Source: Lacinutrix algicola (GTDB taxonomy: Bacteria; Bacteroidota; Bacteroidia; Flavobacteriales; Flavobacteriaceae). Taken from it: a stretch of 64,000 nucleotides of DNA. The notes under the pieces are model-generated. The model saw only the letters and a list, made by a program, of their open reading frames with translations. It was not told where the DNA came from and made no database searches. How positions within the stretch are numbered: the first letter of the stretch is position 1; every line of letters begins with the position of its first letter. The stretch lies in the NCBI RefSeq assembly GCF_001418085.1, contig NZ_LIQH01000042.1:1-64000 (forward strand), in the 5' to 3' direction. Shown here piece by piece: positions 1 to 9,080 of this stretch. The position numbers and the translations under genes were made by a program.

Positions 1-33
1 TTGTTTTTTATGCTTTACTATTAACTAGTTTTT

Positions 34-864
34 CTATTTCTTTCTTAGAATAGCATCGTCTTCAAATTTTTCCAATTCAATTTTTGCACTACCATAAATG
101 TATGTTTCAGACGTTCCTGAAGCTTCAATTATTAATTTTTTTGTCGCTTCTACATGTACATCAGCTCTGCCTTCAGTAATTAAATTACAGGTTTCTACAG
201 TTAGTTTTTCGGCTTTTAAAATAGAAGAATTATCTGTGTTAGCTATTAACTCGCTTGCATCTCCTTCAATTTTAGCATTGGCACGTTGTAACATTTCTAT
301 TGTAATAGTTCCAGAGTTTATTAAAGCTTCAATAGATGTATTGTCACTTAGGTCTAAAATTGTCGATTTCGACGTTACATTTAGTTCAGCTTTTGTTTTT
401 CCTGCTCCAATATATTCAAAAGATTCAGCTTCAATAGTTAAATACGTTTCAGTAGATTCTTTAGCTCTTATTATTAAGTTTTCAACCTTAATAGTACTTG
501 CACCTCTTAATTCTGCATCTTCTTTCAATTCAATAATATTCAAGGAGTCATTAAATATTACGGTAATTTCCATTTTCTTACTAGAGGTAATCCTTTTGTT
601 TGTTTTAAAACTTAAACTACCTTCTTGTACATTAAAGGCTATAACCTCATGTAAATTATCGTCTGTGTCTACTTGTACAGATGGTGTTTCACCTTGTTTT
701 ATATTAATTTTAAAATCGTCACTAATTACTAATCTATTAAAAGGATCTATTTCTGTAGTTTGCGTAGTAACATTTCTACTTCCTTTTATTTTTTCTGTAC
801 TTTGAGAAAATCCAGAAAAGGCTATTAAGCAAGTGATAATAAGGTAATGTATTTTTATTTTCAT
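34..864 (-). CDS. Head GIN domain (DUF2807) secreted protein
   Basis: Encodes 276 residues. A signal peptide is visible at residues 1-20 (hydrophobic core, then FSGFSQ). The rest is short beta strands rich in Ser, Thr, Asn, Glu and Ile, the pattern of the putative autotransporter-adhesin head GIN domain (DUF2807), probably a beta-helix. The start is the ATG directly before the signal peptide. It lies downstream of padR and the PspC gene on the same strand, an arrangement common in Flavobacteriia, but a hairpin at 918-960 separates it from them, so it may have its own transcript. Its role is unknown; an envelope or surface location is inferred from the signal peptide. Confidence 0.8.
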   Translation of the reverse strand: MKIKIHYLIITCLIAFSGFSQSTEKIKGSRNVTTQTTEIDPFNRLVISDDFKINIKQGETPSVQVDTDDNLHEVIAFNVQEGSLSFKTNKRITSSKKMEITVIFNDSLNIIELKEDAELRGASTIKVENLIIRAKESTETYLTIEAESFEYIGAGKTKAELNVTSKSTILDLSDNTSIEALINSGTITIEMLQRANAKIEGDASELIANTDNSSILKAEKLTVETCNLITEGRADVHVEATKKLIIEASGTSETYIYGSAKIELEKFEDDAILRKK

Positions 865-917
865 ATTTATTTTCCGAGAAAGCGGAACACTTATTTATTG
901 TTCAGCAAATATATAAC

Positions 918-960
918 AAAAATCATCCCAAACTTTTTATAAAGAATGGGATGGTTTTTG
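918..960 (-). terminator. Terminator behind the PspC gene
   Basis: The arms AATCATCCCA and TGGGATGGTT flank an AT-rich loop. A/T runs lie on both sides, so it could end transcription of the padR-pspC operon on the minus strand. Confidence 0.55.
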
Positions 961-1060
961 GTTGGTTAATTTTTGGTTGTTTTTACACGAATATATTTAG
1001 TATTAATGCAATTAAAAACTCTGCTATGGTTATCATAATTTCTGTTTTTATTGGTTATTG

Positions 1061-2911
1061 CTATTCTTTGTCTGATGTTATTTTAATACCATCTTCATCT
1101 ATATTAACTTCTACGTTATTAGTTTTACTTTTTACACCATTTTCATTAATTTCTAACGAATTAGTATTGCTTGTTGCTTCAATGCCTTCAGAGTTTATTT
1201 TAAGTTTTGCACCATCTTTATTAATGTTTACATCTATCTCAAAATCGTCGTAATCATTGTCTTCATTACAATCGTTACATAATAATTTTCCGTTAGAAAC
1301 GGTTAGAAAATGACCTTCTTTTGTTTTAGATAGTAAACAGTTATTAGTATGAAACCTGTGAGTGTTTTTATCTGGAAAAAGCGTTGTTCCTACTGGTAAA
1401 TAAATAGTAACTTCTACTCTCTGGCTTCTTTTAATATCGTCATTAGGTATAAGAATATGATTATCTAAAAGTAACTCGTTACCTATTAGTTCGTATTCGT
1501 AGCTTATGTTTTCGGCTAATACTTTTGCCGATTCAAAAGATGAATTTCTAGCTGTTTTCATAATCTTAACTTTAGCAACACTATCTCTAGTAGAGCGAAT
1601 TTTAAATGCTACGCTTCTAGCAAAAGTTATTTTATCTCCATTATCGTTAAAAGCTGTGTCGAAACTATTAAAGTTGTTATTATTACTATCAGAATAAGTT
1701 TCGTTACTTCTCATAGATAAGTATAACGTGTCTTTTTTAGTTATGCTCTCTAATTTCTCTGTTGAAATAGAAGGTGCTTTTTCACTGTACGATAAACCTT
1801 GTTTTGCACCAATAATGCAAATTCCAATTAAAGACAATAACCATGCTCCTAAAAGTGTAAACTTGGCTACACTACCAATAGATTTTAGGTTATTTACTAG
1901 AATTTTAAGACCTAGATAGAAAAGTAATAATAGTGGGATACCAATTAAAAAATATACTATTAAGAACACTAACCAAATAGGAGTGCTTGATGCTTCAGCT
2001 AGATATACTAAATCTGAATTTCCAAGATGAATTTGATCCATTCGTCCCATAAATATTGAAGAAATAAAAACAACAGTAGTTGCAATAAATCCCACGGCTC
2101 CAGTAAACATTAATATTATACCAATAAACTTAGCGAACAGTTTTAAAAAGAACATAAAAATGTCTGCGATGGTATCGAAAAACGTTTGCGAGCTTGATTT
2201 TATTCTGTTAGTAGATTTATTAACATCTATATTTTTTACAGAATTAGAAATATTATCGCTTGCGCTTTCAAAACCTTCTTTTAGTTTGTCTCCAGCGGTT
2301 TGAAGATTTTGACCAACACTATCTGAAACTGTTCCAAAGCCGTCACGAATTTTTTTTTCGATGTTGGAAATGGTTACGTTTTCTCCAGTCATTAATATCT
2401 TTTCAGAAGTAGTTTTTGCTTCTGGTACTAATATCCAAAGTAAAATGTAAATTAATATTCCTGTTCCAAAACCACCAATAACTAATACTAGCCAGATAAT
2501 TCTAACCCATAAAGCATCGATGCCAAAGTAATGGGCTAATCCTGCAGATACACCACCTACATAAGACGTTTCGGTATCTCTATATAATTTTTTTGATCTA
2601 CCTGTAGTATGTGTTCTTTGCTTTGGTTCGTCTTCAAATATTTCGTCGTCTACAAGATAGTCTTCCGGCTGTCCCATAATGGTAATCACCTCGTCTACTT
2701 GCTTGTTTCCAATAACTTGTTTTTCGTTTAATATACGTTCCGAAAATAATTCTGCGATACGAGATTCTATATCTGCAATTATTTCTGATCGTCCTTGAGA
2801 ATCTGTAAATGAACGTTTTATAGCCTCAAGATAGCGCTGTAATTTTAAGTACGCATCTTCATCTATGTGAAAAAATATACCTGCTAAATTTATGTTGACT
2901 GTTTTATTCAT
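1061..2911 (-). CDS. PspC domain transmembrane protein
   Basis: 616 residues. The N-terminal ~85 residues (NKTVNINLAGIFFHIDEDAY) form the domain usually found before PspC in Bacteroidota. A PspC domain follows at about 106-170 (KKLYRDTETSYVGGVSAGLA, then two hydrophobic stretches ending ILVPEA). Three further membrane segments lie around 255-375. The last ~200 residues are a beta-rich, Asn/Asp-rich region, probably extracytoplasmic. The start overlaps the end of the padR gene by 8 nt, so the two are translationally coupled. PspC proteins are linked to envelope-stress signalling; PadR is its likely local regulator. Confidence 0.85.
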   Translation of the reverse strand: MNKTVNINLAGIFFHIDEDAYLKLQRYLEAIKRSFTDSQGRSEIIADIESRIAELFSERILNEKQVIGNKQVDEVITIMGQPEDYLVDDEIFEDEPKQRTHTTGRSKKLYRDTETSYVGGVSAGLAHYFGIDALWVRIIWLVLVIGGFGTGILIYILLWILVPEAKTTSEKILMTGENVTISNIEKKIRDGFGTVSDSVGQNLQTAGDKLKEGFESASDNISNSVKNIDVNKSTNRIKSSSQTFFDTIADIFMFFLKLFAKFIGIILMFTGAVGFIATTVVFISSIFMGRMDQIHLGNSDLVYLAEASSTPIWLVFLIVYFLIGIPLLLLFYLGLKILVNNLKSIGSVAKFTLLGAWLLSLIGICIIGAKQGLSYSEKAPSISTEKLESITKKDTLYLSMRSNETYSDSNNNNFNSFDTAFNDNGDKITFARSVAFKIRSTRDSVAKVKIMKTARNSSFESAKVLAENISYEYELIGNELLLDNHILIPNDDIKRSQRVEVTIYLPVGTTLFPDKNTHRFHTNNCLLSKTKEGHFLTVSNGKLLCNDCNEDNDYDDFEIDVNINKDGAKLKINSEGIEATSNTNSLEINENGVKSKTNNVEVNIDEDGIKITSDKE

Positions 2912-3248
2912 TAGTGTTGTTTTTTGATGGTGTTACAATGTTAACTGCTGTTTGTAATTCGTCCCAAGTAGTGGTTAGTTCTTTTAAAAACAATTGCCCT
3001 GTTTCTGTTAATCCATAGTATTTTCTTGGTGGTCCAGAGGTGCTTTCTTCCCAACGGTAATTAAGAAGACCTGCATTTTTAAGTCGTGTAAGTAAAGGAT
3101 AGATTGTACCTTCTACTACCAGTAACTTAGCATCTTTTAGAGTGCCTAAAATCTCAGCGACGTATGCGTCTTTGTCTTTTAATACAGATAAAATGCAATA
3201 CTCTAAAACACCTTTACGCATTTGTGCTTTTGTGTTTTCTATCTTCAT
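2904..3248 (-). CDS. PadR-family transcriptional regulator
   Basis: 114 residues with the PadR winged-helix pattern: a helix-turn-helix in the first ~60 residues (EYCILSVLKDKDAYVAEIL), the conserved VVEGTIYPLLTRLKNAGLL recognition helix, and the wing with SGPPRKYYGLTETG. This is the short form lacking the long C-terminal dimerisation region. It overlaps the PspC gene by 8 nt and precedes it, so it probably represses its own operon in response to an unknown signal. Confidence 0.92.
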   Translation of the reverse strand: MKIENTKAQMRKGVLEYCILSVLKDKDAYVAEILGTLKDAKLLVVEGTIYPLLTRLKNAGLLNYRWEESTSGPPRKYYGLTETGQLFLKELTTTWDELQTAVNIVTPSKNNTNE

Positions 3249-3332
3249 ATTGTCATGCGATTTAATGTTGTTAAACTGTTCATTTTTTGATTGATTGATT
3301 ATTGATGAAACTGAAAATAACTTCAGCTATAT

Positions 3333-3779
3333 TTATTTTAAAAATTTAATACTTAATGGGTATTCATAAATTTCTCCGTCTCTTGCTCTTAAACTTGCTT
3401 TAACAATAAAAACGATCTCAAGAACAAAGCCTACTACTGCTAAAAAACCTAAAGAACCACCGATATAAAATAGAGGAGAAGGTTTACTAAGGTTTAAATG
3501 AATGCCTTCGAATAAATTAAAATCCATAAAATCGAAACCACTAAATATGCTAAAGGCAAAAAACGGAATAGTTACTAATCCAATAATTAAAGAATAGATT
3601 AATATACTTATTTGAAAGTTTAATGCTTGCTTTCCGTTTTCGTCTATAAATTGAGACTTCTCTTTGTTTATTACCCATAACACTAATGGACCTAAAAAAT
3701 TCCCGAAAGGAACAAGAAATCTTGAAAAGGTAGATAGATGAATAAAGGTTGCGATATTAGTATGATTTTTTTCTTCCAT
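3333..3779 (-). CDS. DUF4870 family membrane protein
   Basis: 148 residues from the ATG at 3779 (MEEKNHTN). An upstream in-frame codon exists but would add an unlikely leader. The motif VLWVINKEKSQFIDENGKQA followed by LNFQ is the DUF4870 signature (Tic20-like small membrane proteins). Four hydrophobic segments can be seen, the last ending in VFIVKASLRARDGE. Function is unknown. It stands alone between padR and the divergent DUF4442 gene. Confidence 0.8.
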   Translation of the reverse strand: MEEKNHTNIATFIHLSTFSRFLVPFGNFLGPLVLWVINKEKSQFIDENGKQALNFQISILIYSLIIGLVTIPFFAFSIFSGFDFMDFNLFEGIHLNLSKPSPLFYIGGSLGFLAVVGFVLEIVFIVKASLRARDGEIYEYPLSIKFLK

Positions 3780-3920
3780 TTTAAAAGTATATAATAGTTG
3801 CTTATACAAATATATGTCTTTAAAAAGGTATTGTGTTACGCATAGTACTAAATATTAACAAATTTTTAACATATTGAAATGTAAAATATTTTCGATAGTT
3901 TTGAAGAAATCTAATAATAT

Positions 3921-4385
3921 ATGAAGCTTACACCAAGTAAAATAAACACTTTCAATCTCTTTAAATTGCCTTCTGTATTCTTTACAGGAATACGTGTAAC
4001 AACAATTAAAGATAACTCTTGCACAGTGAGAGTTAAACACCGTTGGATTAATCAAAATCCATTTAAATCTATGTTTTGGGCAGTTCAAGGTATGGCAGCA
4101 GAGTTATCAACAGGTGCATTAGTACTTGGTAAAATTAGAGAATCTGGAAAGCAAGTGTCTATGTTGGTTACCAACAATAATGCAAGTTTTACAAAAAAAG
4201 CTACAGGACGTATTGTGTTTTCTTGTGTAGATGGACATTTAATTGATGCAGCATTAAATAAATCTATAGAGACTGGAGAAGGTCAATCATTCTGGATGCA
4301 ATCTATAGGTACTAACCAAGATGGAGTAGTGGTTTCTACTTTTAATTTTGAATGGTCTGTAAGAGTTAAACAACCTAAAAAATAA
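3921..4385 (+). CDS. DUF4442 hotdog-fold protein
   Basis: 154 residues matching the DUF4442 family, a thioesterase-like hotdog fold. The typical central helix region is present (NPFKSMFWAVQGMAAELSTG), followed by strands with MLVTNNNASFTKKATGRI. No signal peptide, so cytoplasmic. Substrate unknown; acyl-CoA-type activity would be inference from the fold only. It lies 59 nt upstream of the TIGR00266 gene in the same direction and may be cotranscribed with it. Confidence 0.75.
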   Translation: MKLTPSKINTFNLFKLPSVFFTGIRVTTIKDNSCTVRVKHRWINQNPFKSMFWAVQGMAAELSTGALVLGKIRESGKQVSMLVTNNNASFTKKATGRIVFSCVDGHLIDAALNKSIETGEGQSFWMQSIGTNQDGVVVSTFNFEWSVRVKQPKK

Positions 4386-4444
4386 AAACTGTAACATTTT
4401 AATAAAAACCATTACATATAAAGTATAACTAAAAACTTAATAAG

Positions 4445-5242
4445 ATGACAGCGCACGAAATAGACTATAGAATTTACGGAGAAGAAATGCAATACGTAGA
4501 GATAGAACTCGATCCTCAAGAAGGTGTAGTTGCAGAGTCTGGTAGTTTTATGATGATGGACGATGGTATTAAAATGGAAACCATTTTTGGAGACGGTTCT
4601 CAAAAAGATGAAGGTTTTCTTGGTAAAATTCTAGGTGCAGGAAAACGTATTCTTACAGGTGAAAGCTTATTTATGACCGCTTTTTATAATAATTTAGATG
4701 GAAAACGAAACGTTTCGTTTGCATCTCCATATCCAGGAAAAATTATTCCAATAGATTTAACAGCGTTTAAAGGTAAGTTTATTTGTCAAAAAGATGCTTT
4801 CTTATGTGCAGCAAAAGGAGTAAGTATAGGTGTAGAGTTTAGTAAAAAACTAGGTCGTGGACTTTTTGGAGGCGAAGGTTTTATAATGCAAAAGCTAGAA
4901 GGTGATGGTATGGCATTTGTTCATGCTGGTGGAACGACTGCAAAAAAAGAATTAAAAGCAGGAGAAACGTTACGTGTAGATACCGGTTGTATTATTGGTT
5001 TTACTCAAGGCATTAATTACGATATAGAGTTTGTTGGAGGAATTAAAAACACTGTTTTTGGAGGCGAAGGTTTGTTTTTTGCAAAACTGCAAGGGCCTGG
5101 TACAGTTTATATTCAATCCTTACCATTTAGTAGATTAGCAGGTCGTGTTTTATCAAGTATTCCAAAAGGAGGAAAGAGTAAAGGAGAAGGTAGTATTTTA
5201 GGTGGATTAGGAGATTTATTAGATGGTGATAATAGGTTCTAA
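4445..5242 (+). CDS. TIGR00266 / AIM24 family protein
   Basis: 265 residues, the usual length for TIGR00266 (AIM24-like) proteins. Visible marks are [20 protein letters not shown] at the start, repeated GG-rich turns ([33 protein letters not shown]) and the closing [12 protein letters not shown], consistent with the three-fold beta-barrel of this family. No signal peptide. The biochemical role is not established. It follows the DUF4442 gene closely. Confidence 0.85.
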   Translation: MTAHEIDYRIYGEEMQYVEIELDPQEGVVAESGSFMMMDDGIKMETIFGDGSQKDEGFLGKILGAGKRILTGESLFMTAFYNNLDGKRNVSFASPYPGKIIPIDLTAFKGKFICQKDAFLCAAKGVSIGVEFSKKLGRGLFGGEGFIMQKLEGDGMAFVHAGGTTAKKELKAGETLRVDTGCIIGFTQGINYDIEFVGGIKNTVFGGEGLFFAKLQGPGTVYIQSLPFSRLAGRVLSSIPKGGKSKGEGSILGGLGDLLDGDNRF

Positions 5243-5387
5243 ATTTGTTAATTGTGAATAAATTAACAATCAAAATAAAGAATATCATCTTCTTTAATTG
5301 AATTTTTTCACTACATTTAATCGAATTTATAAACCATTTGCCTATTCTGTAAATCTACTTTTATTATTTAATTAAACACAAACTATT

Positions 5388-5585
5388 ATGGCTAGAGCAA
5401 TGTTCGAGTACACCAAAACTATACTTAATAAAGTTAGTTTTGATGCTAACTTGTTTTGTAAGGAGGTACAAAAAGCACTTCAACGTTTATTACCTTACGA
5501 AATTGAAGAACTAAAAATTTATATAGAATCTTTAATAAATGAAAACCCGGATTTAAACCAATGTTTAGTCTATATTAAAGTATAA
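5388..5585 (+). CDS. Conserved small protein of unknown function
   Basis: 65 residues (starts MARAMFEYTKTILNKVSFDA) with a good ATG, sensible codon use and a strong terminator 2 nt after the stop, so it is a real gene. It is predicted mostly alpha-helical: a first helix with KVSFDANLFCKEVQKALQ and a second with EELKIYIESLINENP. No signal peptide and no recognised domain. Its function is not known to me. Confidence 0.7.
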   Translation: MARAMFEYTKTILNKVSFDANLFCKEVQKALQRLLPYEIEELKIYIESLINENPDLNQCLVYIKV

Positions 5586-5586
5586 T

Positions 5587-5617
5587 AAAAAGCGACTCTC
5601 TGTAGTCGCTTTTTTTA
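5587..5617 (+). terminator. Rho-independent terminator
   Basis: AAAAGCGACT and AGTCGCTTTT arms around a 6-nt loop, followed by a T run, directly behind the small gene at 5388-5585. Confidence 0.85.
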
Positions 5618-5652
5618 ATAGTTAATAATTAGTAAATTTTACTTTTCAACTT

Positions 5653-5660
5653 TATATTTG
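5653..5660 (+). promoter_or_regulatory. Candidate -7 box (TATATTTG) of the MbnP/MbnH operon
   Basis: TATATTTG fits the Bacteroidota TAnnTTTG box. It lies about 22 nt upstream of the inferred CTG start at 5682 and behind the terminator of the previous gene, so it probably opens the 5.7-9.0 kb operon. Confidence 0.5.
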
Positions 5661-5681
5661 CAAAAAAATAAATAATTTACA

Positions 5682-6056
5682 CTGAAATCTTTTTTCGCCA
5701 TATTACTCTTTGTTTCATTTGCAATTAGACCAATGTACTTTGTTGGTTATGTTGCTTATTTTGAATTAAACATAGATTATATAATAGAAACGTATTGTGT
5801 AAATAAAGAAAAGCCACAATTACAATGTAATGGTAAGTGTCATTTAGCAAAACAAATAGCAACCACTACAGATAATGATGGAGATGCGACTTTAAATAGT
5901 TTAGCAGAATCTTTTTTCCCTGTGTTTTATGTAGACTATAACTACGATAAAGACATAAAAAAATCTTTAAAAAAAGAATTAAGAAAAAACACACTACAAG
6001 AACAATTGTACTCATTCTCTTTTGAGCACACACACTTTAAACCTCCTATAGTTTAA
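5682..6056 (+). CDS. Small secreted or membrane-anchored Cys-rich protein, first gene of MbnP/MbnH operon
   Basis: 124 residues if it starts at the CTG at 5682. A hydrophobic signal/anchor segment is encoded from there (KSFFAILLFVSFAIRPMYFV). The first ATG, at 5733, would cut this segment in half, and no ATG, GTG or TTG exists before the in-frame stop upstream. The mature part carries ETYCVNKEK and QLQCNGKCHLAKQ, a Cys pattern shared by a flavobacterial family often found beside metal-uptake genes. The Cys and His residues could bind metal (inference). The first of four same-strand genes. Confidence 0.65.
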   Translation: MKSFFAILLFVSFAIRPMYFVGYVAYFELNIDYIIETYCVNKEKPQLQCNGKCHLAKQIATTTDNDGDATLNSLAESFFPVFYVDYNYDKDIKKSLKKELRKNTLQEQLYSFSFEHTHFKPPIV

Positions 6057-6128
6057 TTTTTATTTCGTCTAGTCTTACATTCTTTATAAGGCTAAAAATT
6101 ACAATTACAATTAATAAAATTTAAACAA

Positions 6129-6935
6129 ATGAAAACTTTAAAATTTACATTTGCGCTATTACTATGCGCAACAATATTTGCATGCTCATCAGACGACGAT
6201 TCAATTTCTAGTACAGAAGGATTAGAAGGACAAAAAGGAGAATTAATATTAAAATTCGACAACGGTGTTGGAGATAGTGATTTTATCTTTGGTACTACAT
6301 ATAACAAATCTAACGGAGAATCTTTTCAATTAGAAACTTTAAAATACATTATTAGTAACGTAAGAGTTAAGGATTCTGAAGGTAATACTTTTATGTATCC
6401 AACAGAAGATAACGTCTTTATTGTTAATGAAGCAGATGGTAATAATGCAGGAGAAATTTATATTACATTAAATAATGTAGATGCTGCAAATTATACTGAA
6501 ATCACCTTTGGTGTTGGTATAGATCAAGACCGTTTTGCTTTAGGAGCAGCTGGGCAAGGAGATTTTTTAGATGAAGCTACAGACGAAGGTATGATGTGGA
6601 GCTGGGCTTCAGGTTACAAGTTTATTAGATTAGATGGTACTTTTTCTACATCATCGGTTACAGATCAGCCATTAAGCGTACACATGGGAAGTGTTGGAAC
6701 ATCTTTAGATAACTACCGTGAGGTTACATTACCATTTCCAAATACAGTATTGGTTAGAGAAACTACTTCGCCAGAAGTACATATAAAAGCAGATATTTCT
6801 AAAGTATTCGATGGTTCAACTACAGCTAATTTTGCCGATGGTTACGATCAAGTACATACAGATGTAAACGAAACTCCAATTATTGCAGATAACATTAATG
6901 GAATGTTTGAAGTACACCACGTACACAACGATTAA
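6129..6935 (+). CDS. MbnP-family copper-binding lipoprotein
   Basis: 268 residues. A lipoprotein signal peptide ends ATIFAC-SSDDD. The body matches the MbnP family: GELILKFDNGVGDSDFIF, then QLETLKYIISNVRV, and the Trp-rich GMMWSWASGYKFIRLDG segment. In methanotrophs, MbnP is a periplasmic copper protein whose Trp is converted to kynurenine by the dihaem enzyme MbnH, and an MbnH-like gene follows here 58 nt downstream. The His-rich end (EVHHVHND) may add metal ligands. The pair suggests handling of copper at the cell surface rather than methanobactin synthesis, since no mbnABC genes are visible. Confidence 0.85.
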   Translation: MKTLKFTFALLLCATIFACSSDDDSISSTEGLEGQKGELILKFDNGVGDSDFIFGTTYNKSNGESFQLETLKYIISNVRVKDSEGNTFMYPTEDNVFIVNEADGNNAGEIYITLNNVDAANYTEITFGVGIDQDRFALGAAGQGDFLDEATDEGMMWSWASGYKFIRLDGTFSTSSVTDQPLSVHMGSVGTSLDNYREVTLPFPNTVLVRETTSPEVHIKADISKVFDGSTTANFADGYDQVHTDVNETPIIADNINGMFEVHHVHND

Positions 6936-6944
6936 TTAGCAATT

Positions 6945-6978
6945 AAACCATTGAAGGTGTTTAGCCTTCAATGGTTTT
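6945..6978 (+). terminator. Intra-operon hairpin between MbnP and MbnH genes
   Basis: A near-perfect stem of AAACCATTGAAGG with CCTTCAATGGTTT around a 7-nt loop, ending in TTTTAC. It could lower expression of the downstream genes relative to mbnP. The T run is short, so it is probably partial. Confidence 0.6.
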
Positions 6979-6993
6979 ACTATATCAATAATT

Positions 6994-8040
6994 ATGAAAA
7001 AAACACTTCTTTTTTTTATAAGTATAATGGTATTTTGTTCGTGTTCAAATTCAGAAGAAGTAGTAGCTTACGAAGCTGTTCCTTTAACTGTAGATTGGCC
7101 TTCAAATTTTCCAGAAATCACTTATAATTTAGACAATAATCCTTTAACAGATGCAGGTTTCGAACTTGGTAAAAAACTGTTTTACGAAGGTAGATTATCT
7201 TCTAATAATGCTATCGCTTGTGCTTTTTGCCACGAGCAAGCTTTTGCTTTCACGCATCACGGACACAATTTAAGTCACGGTGTAAATGGAGGTATTGGAT
7301 TAAGGAATGCGCAGCCTATGCAAAATTTGGCTTATCAAACTTCATTTATGTGGGATGGTGCAGCTACACATTTAGATTTACAACCTATAATACCTATTAC
7401 CAGTGATCTTGAAATGGGAGAGACATTGGGTAATATTGTAACAAAATTAAGTACAGATGTTTACTATCAAGAGCAGTTTACTCGTGCTTTTGCTGATGGT
7501 GAAATAAACTCAGAAAACATTTTAAAAGCGTTATCTCAGTTTATGCTTACCATGGTGTCTTCAAATTCTAAATATGATAAGTATGTTAGAAATGAAGAAA
7601 ACATGACACTTTCATCAATAGAGCAAGATGGCTTAAATACTTTTGATGTAAAATGTGCATCTTGTCATTCTAGCGATTTATTTACAGACCAAAATTTTAG
7701 AAATAATGGTTTGTCTATTAATCCGCAATTAAACGATAAAGGCCGTTATGAAATAGGAAATAATCCAGACGATTTATACACTTTTAGAGTTCCAAGTTTA
7801 CGTAATGTAGAAGTTAGTTATCCTTTTATGCACGATGGACGCTTTGCAACATTAGAAGCTGTTCTAGATTTTTACGATTCTGGGATTACAGATAATGGCA
7901 ATGTAGATCCATTACTATTAAAACCAGATGGTAGTTATGGTATTGATTTATCAGATTACGAAAAAGAAAGCATTATAGCATTCTTAAAGACATTAACAGA
8001 TCACGAATTTTTAGAAGATGAAAGATTTTCAGAATATTAA
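6994..8040 (+). CDS. MbnH-like dihaem cytochrome c peroxidase/MauG family lipoprotein
   Basis: 348 residues. A lipobox-like signal is present (MVFCSC-SNS). Two haem c motifs are visible: CAFCH at residues 76-80 and CASCH at 221-225. The family block MHDGRFATLEAVLDFYDSG lies near the end. This is the bacterial dihaem peroxidase/MauG fold. Its place directly behind an MbnP gene makes it the likely partner that modifies a Trp of MbnP; a true H2O2 peroxidase remains possible. Periplasmic or outer-membrane anchored by inference. The stop lies inside the next gene (23-nt overlap). Confidence 0.88.
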   Translation: MKKTLLFFISIMVFCSCSNSEEVVAYEAVPLTVDWPSNFPEITYNLDNNPLTDAGFELGKKLFYEGRLSSNNAIACAFCHEQAFAFTHHGHNLSHGVNGGIGLRNAQPMQNLAYQTSFMWDGAATHLDLQPIIPITSDLEMGETLGNIVTKLSTDVYYQEQFTRAFADGEINSENILKALSQFMLTMVSSNSKYDKYVRNEENMTLSSIEQDGLNTFDVKCASCHSSDLFTDQNFRNNGLSINPQLNDKGRYEIGNNPDDLYTFRVPSLRNVEVSYPFMHDGRFATLEAVLDFYDSGITDNGNVDPLLLKPDGSYGIDLSDYEKESIIAFLKTLTDHEFLEDERFSEY

Positions 8041-9013
8041 TAAAATAGTAATAGTAGCTTTATTTATTGCTTTCGGTATTTCTAAAGTTAATGCTCACGA
8101 GATTAAAGGCTCGTGTTCCAATCATGAAACATTTTCTTTTTTTTGCGACTTATGTGGTTGCTCGACAAGTAGTGGGAGTTTTGGGTTTGGTACATTAAGC
8201 AACGCAAATTTTATAGGTGTACGTTATATCTATCAAAGTTTTGAATCTAAAAATGGCATTTTCGATAATTCACCTAAAAGTGAAGAAACCTTTAATACAT
8301 ATCAGTTATGGGCACAAATACCTATTACAGATGCTTTTTATGTTACAGCAAATTTACCATATCAAGATTTAAATAGAAGTTATACAAATTCAACCGAAAA
8401 CATCTCTGGTTTAGGAGATAGTAGTTTAATAGGTTGGTATAAATTAGCTTTTTATAAGAAGAAAAAAGAAGGTGAAGCTGTAGATTTTAATTCAGAAAAG
8501 CAACCTTCAGGACATTCTATACAGTTTGGTTTGGGTGTGAAATTACCAACAGGTAAATTTGAAGAACGTTTGACAGACAACATTAATCCAGGTTTTCAAG
8601 TAGGAACAGGAAGCGTAGACGGTGTTTTTTCTTTAGGCTATAACTATGGCGGGAATAAAATAGGAGTAAATACACTACTAAGTTATTATTTAAAAGGCGA
8701 GAACAAGAACGAATACCAATTTGGTAATCAATTTAGTTATGCCGTTAATATGTTTACTGCTTTTTCTACCGAAAAAATGAATATAATGCCATTTGTAGGA
8801 CTTTCTGGCGATGTTTATGATTCTATAAAGCAATATGGTGAAACCTTGCAAGACACAGATGGAAACATTCTTAATGCTTCGTTAGGATCGGAATTAGCAA
8901 TAGAGAAGTTTATATTTGGAGCAAGTTATACTTTACCAGTAAGCCAAAGTTTATTTGGTGATAATGTAGAGTCAAAGCAACGTTTTTCAGTCTATGTAAA
9001 TTTTGCTTTATAA
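8018..9013 (+). CDS. Outer-membrane beta-barrel transporter-like protein of the MbnP/MbnH operon
   Basis: 331 residues. The start ATG overlaps the MbnH gene by 23 nt. A signal sequence (IVIVALFIAFGISKVNA) is followed by a short Cys/His-rich head (EIKGSCSNHETFSFFCDLCG) and then alternating aromatic beta strands ending in FSVYVNFAL, as in outer-membrane barrels annotated as transporters. The Cys/His head may bind copper or haem (inference). It is the last gene of the operon and ends at a bidirectional terminator. Confidence 0.7.
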   Translation: MKDFQNINKIVIVALFIAFGISKVNAHEIKGSCSNHETFSFFCDLCGCSTSSGSFGFGTLSNANFIGVRYIYQSFESKNGIFDNSPKSEETFNTYQLWAQIPITDAFYVTANLPYQDLNRSYTNSTENISGLGDSSLIGWYKLAFYKKKKEGEAVDFNSEKQPSGHSIQFGLGVKLPTGKFEERLTDNINPGFQVGTGSVDGVFSLGYNYGGNKIGVNTLLSYYLKGENKNEYQFGNQFSYAVNMFTAFSTEKMNIMPFVGLSGDVYDSIKQYGETLQDTDGNILNASLGSELAIEKFIFGASYTLPVSQSLFGDNVESKQRFSVYVNFAL

Positions 9014-9029
9014 AATTTATTAACTATTT

Positions 9030-9071
9030 AAAACAACAAAAGCGCTATAGAGCGCGTCTTTTTGTTGTTTT
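9030..9071. terminator. Bidirectional terminator between MbnH operon and oxyR
   Basis: AAAACAACAAAA and TTTTTGTTGTTTT form the outer arms and GCGCT/AGCGC the inner stem. It serves the convergent genes ending at 9013 (plus) and 9081 (minus). Confidence 0.75.
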
Positions 9072-9080
9072 AATATAGAC

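Noticed and set aside
98-805. Plus-strand open frame opposite the GIN-domain gene
   Set aside because: It is the antisense of a gene with signal peptide and recognisable domain; its composition is an artefact of the reverse frame.
951-1253. Plus-strand open frame opposite the end of the PspC gene
   Set aside because: Antisense of a conserved protein; no independent support.
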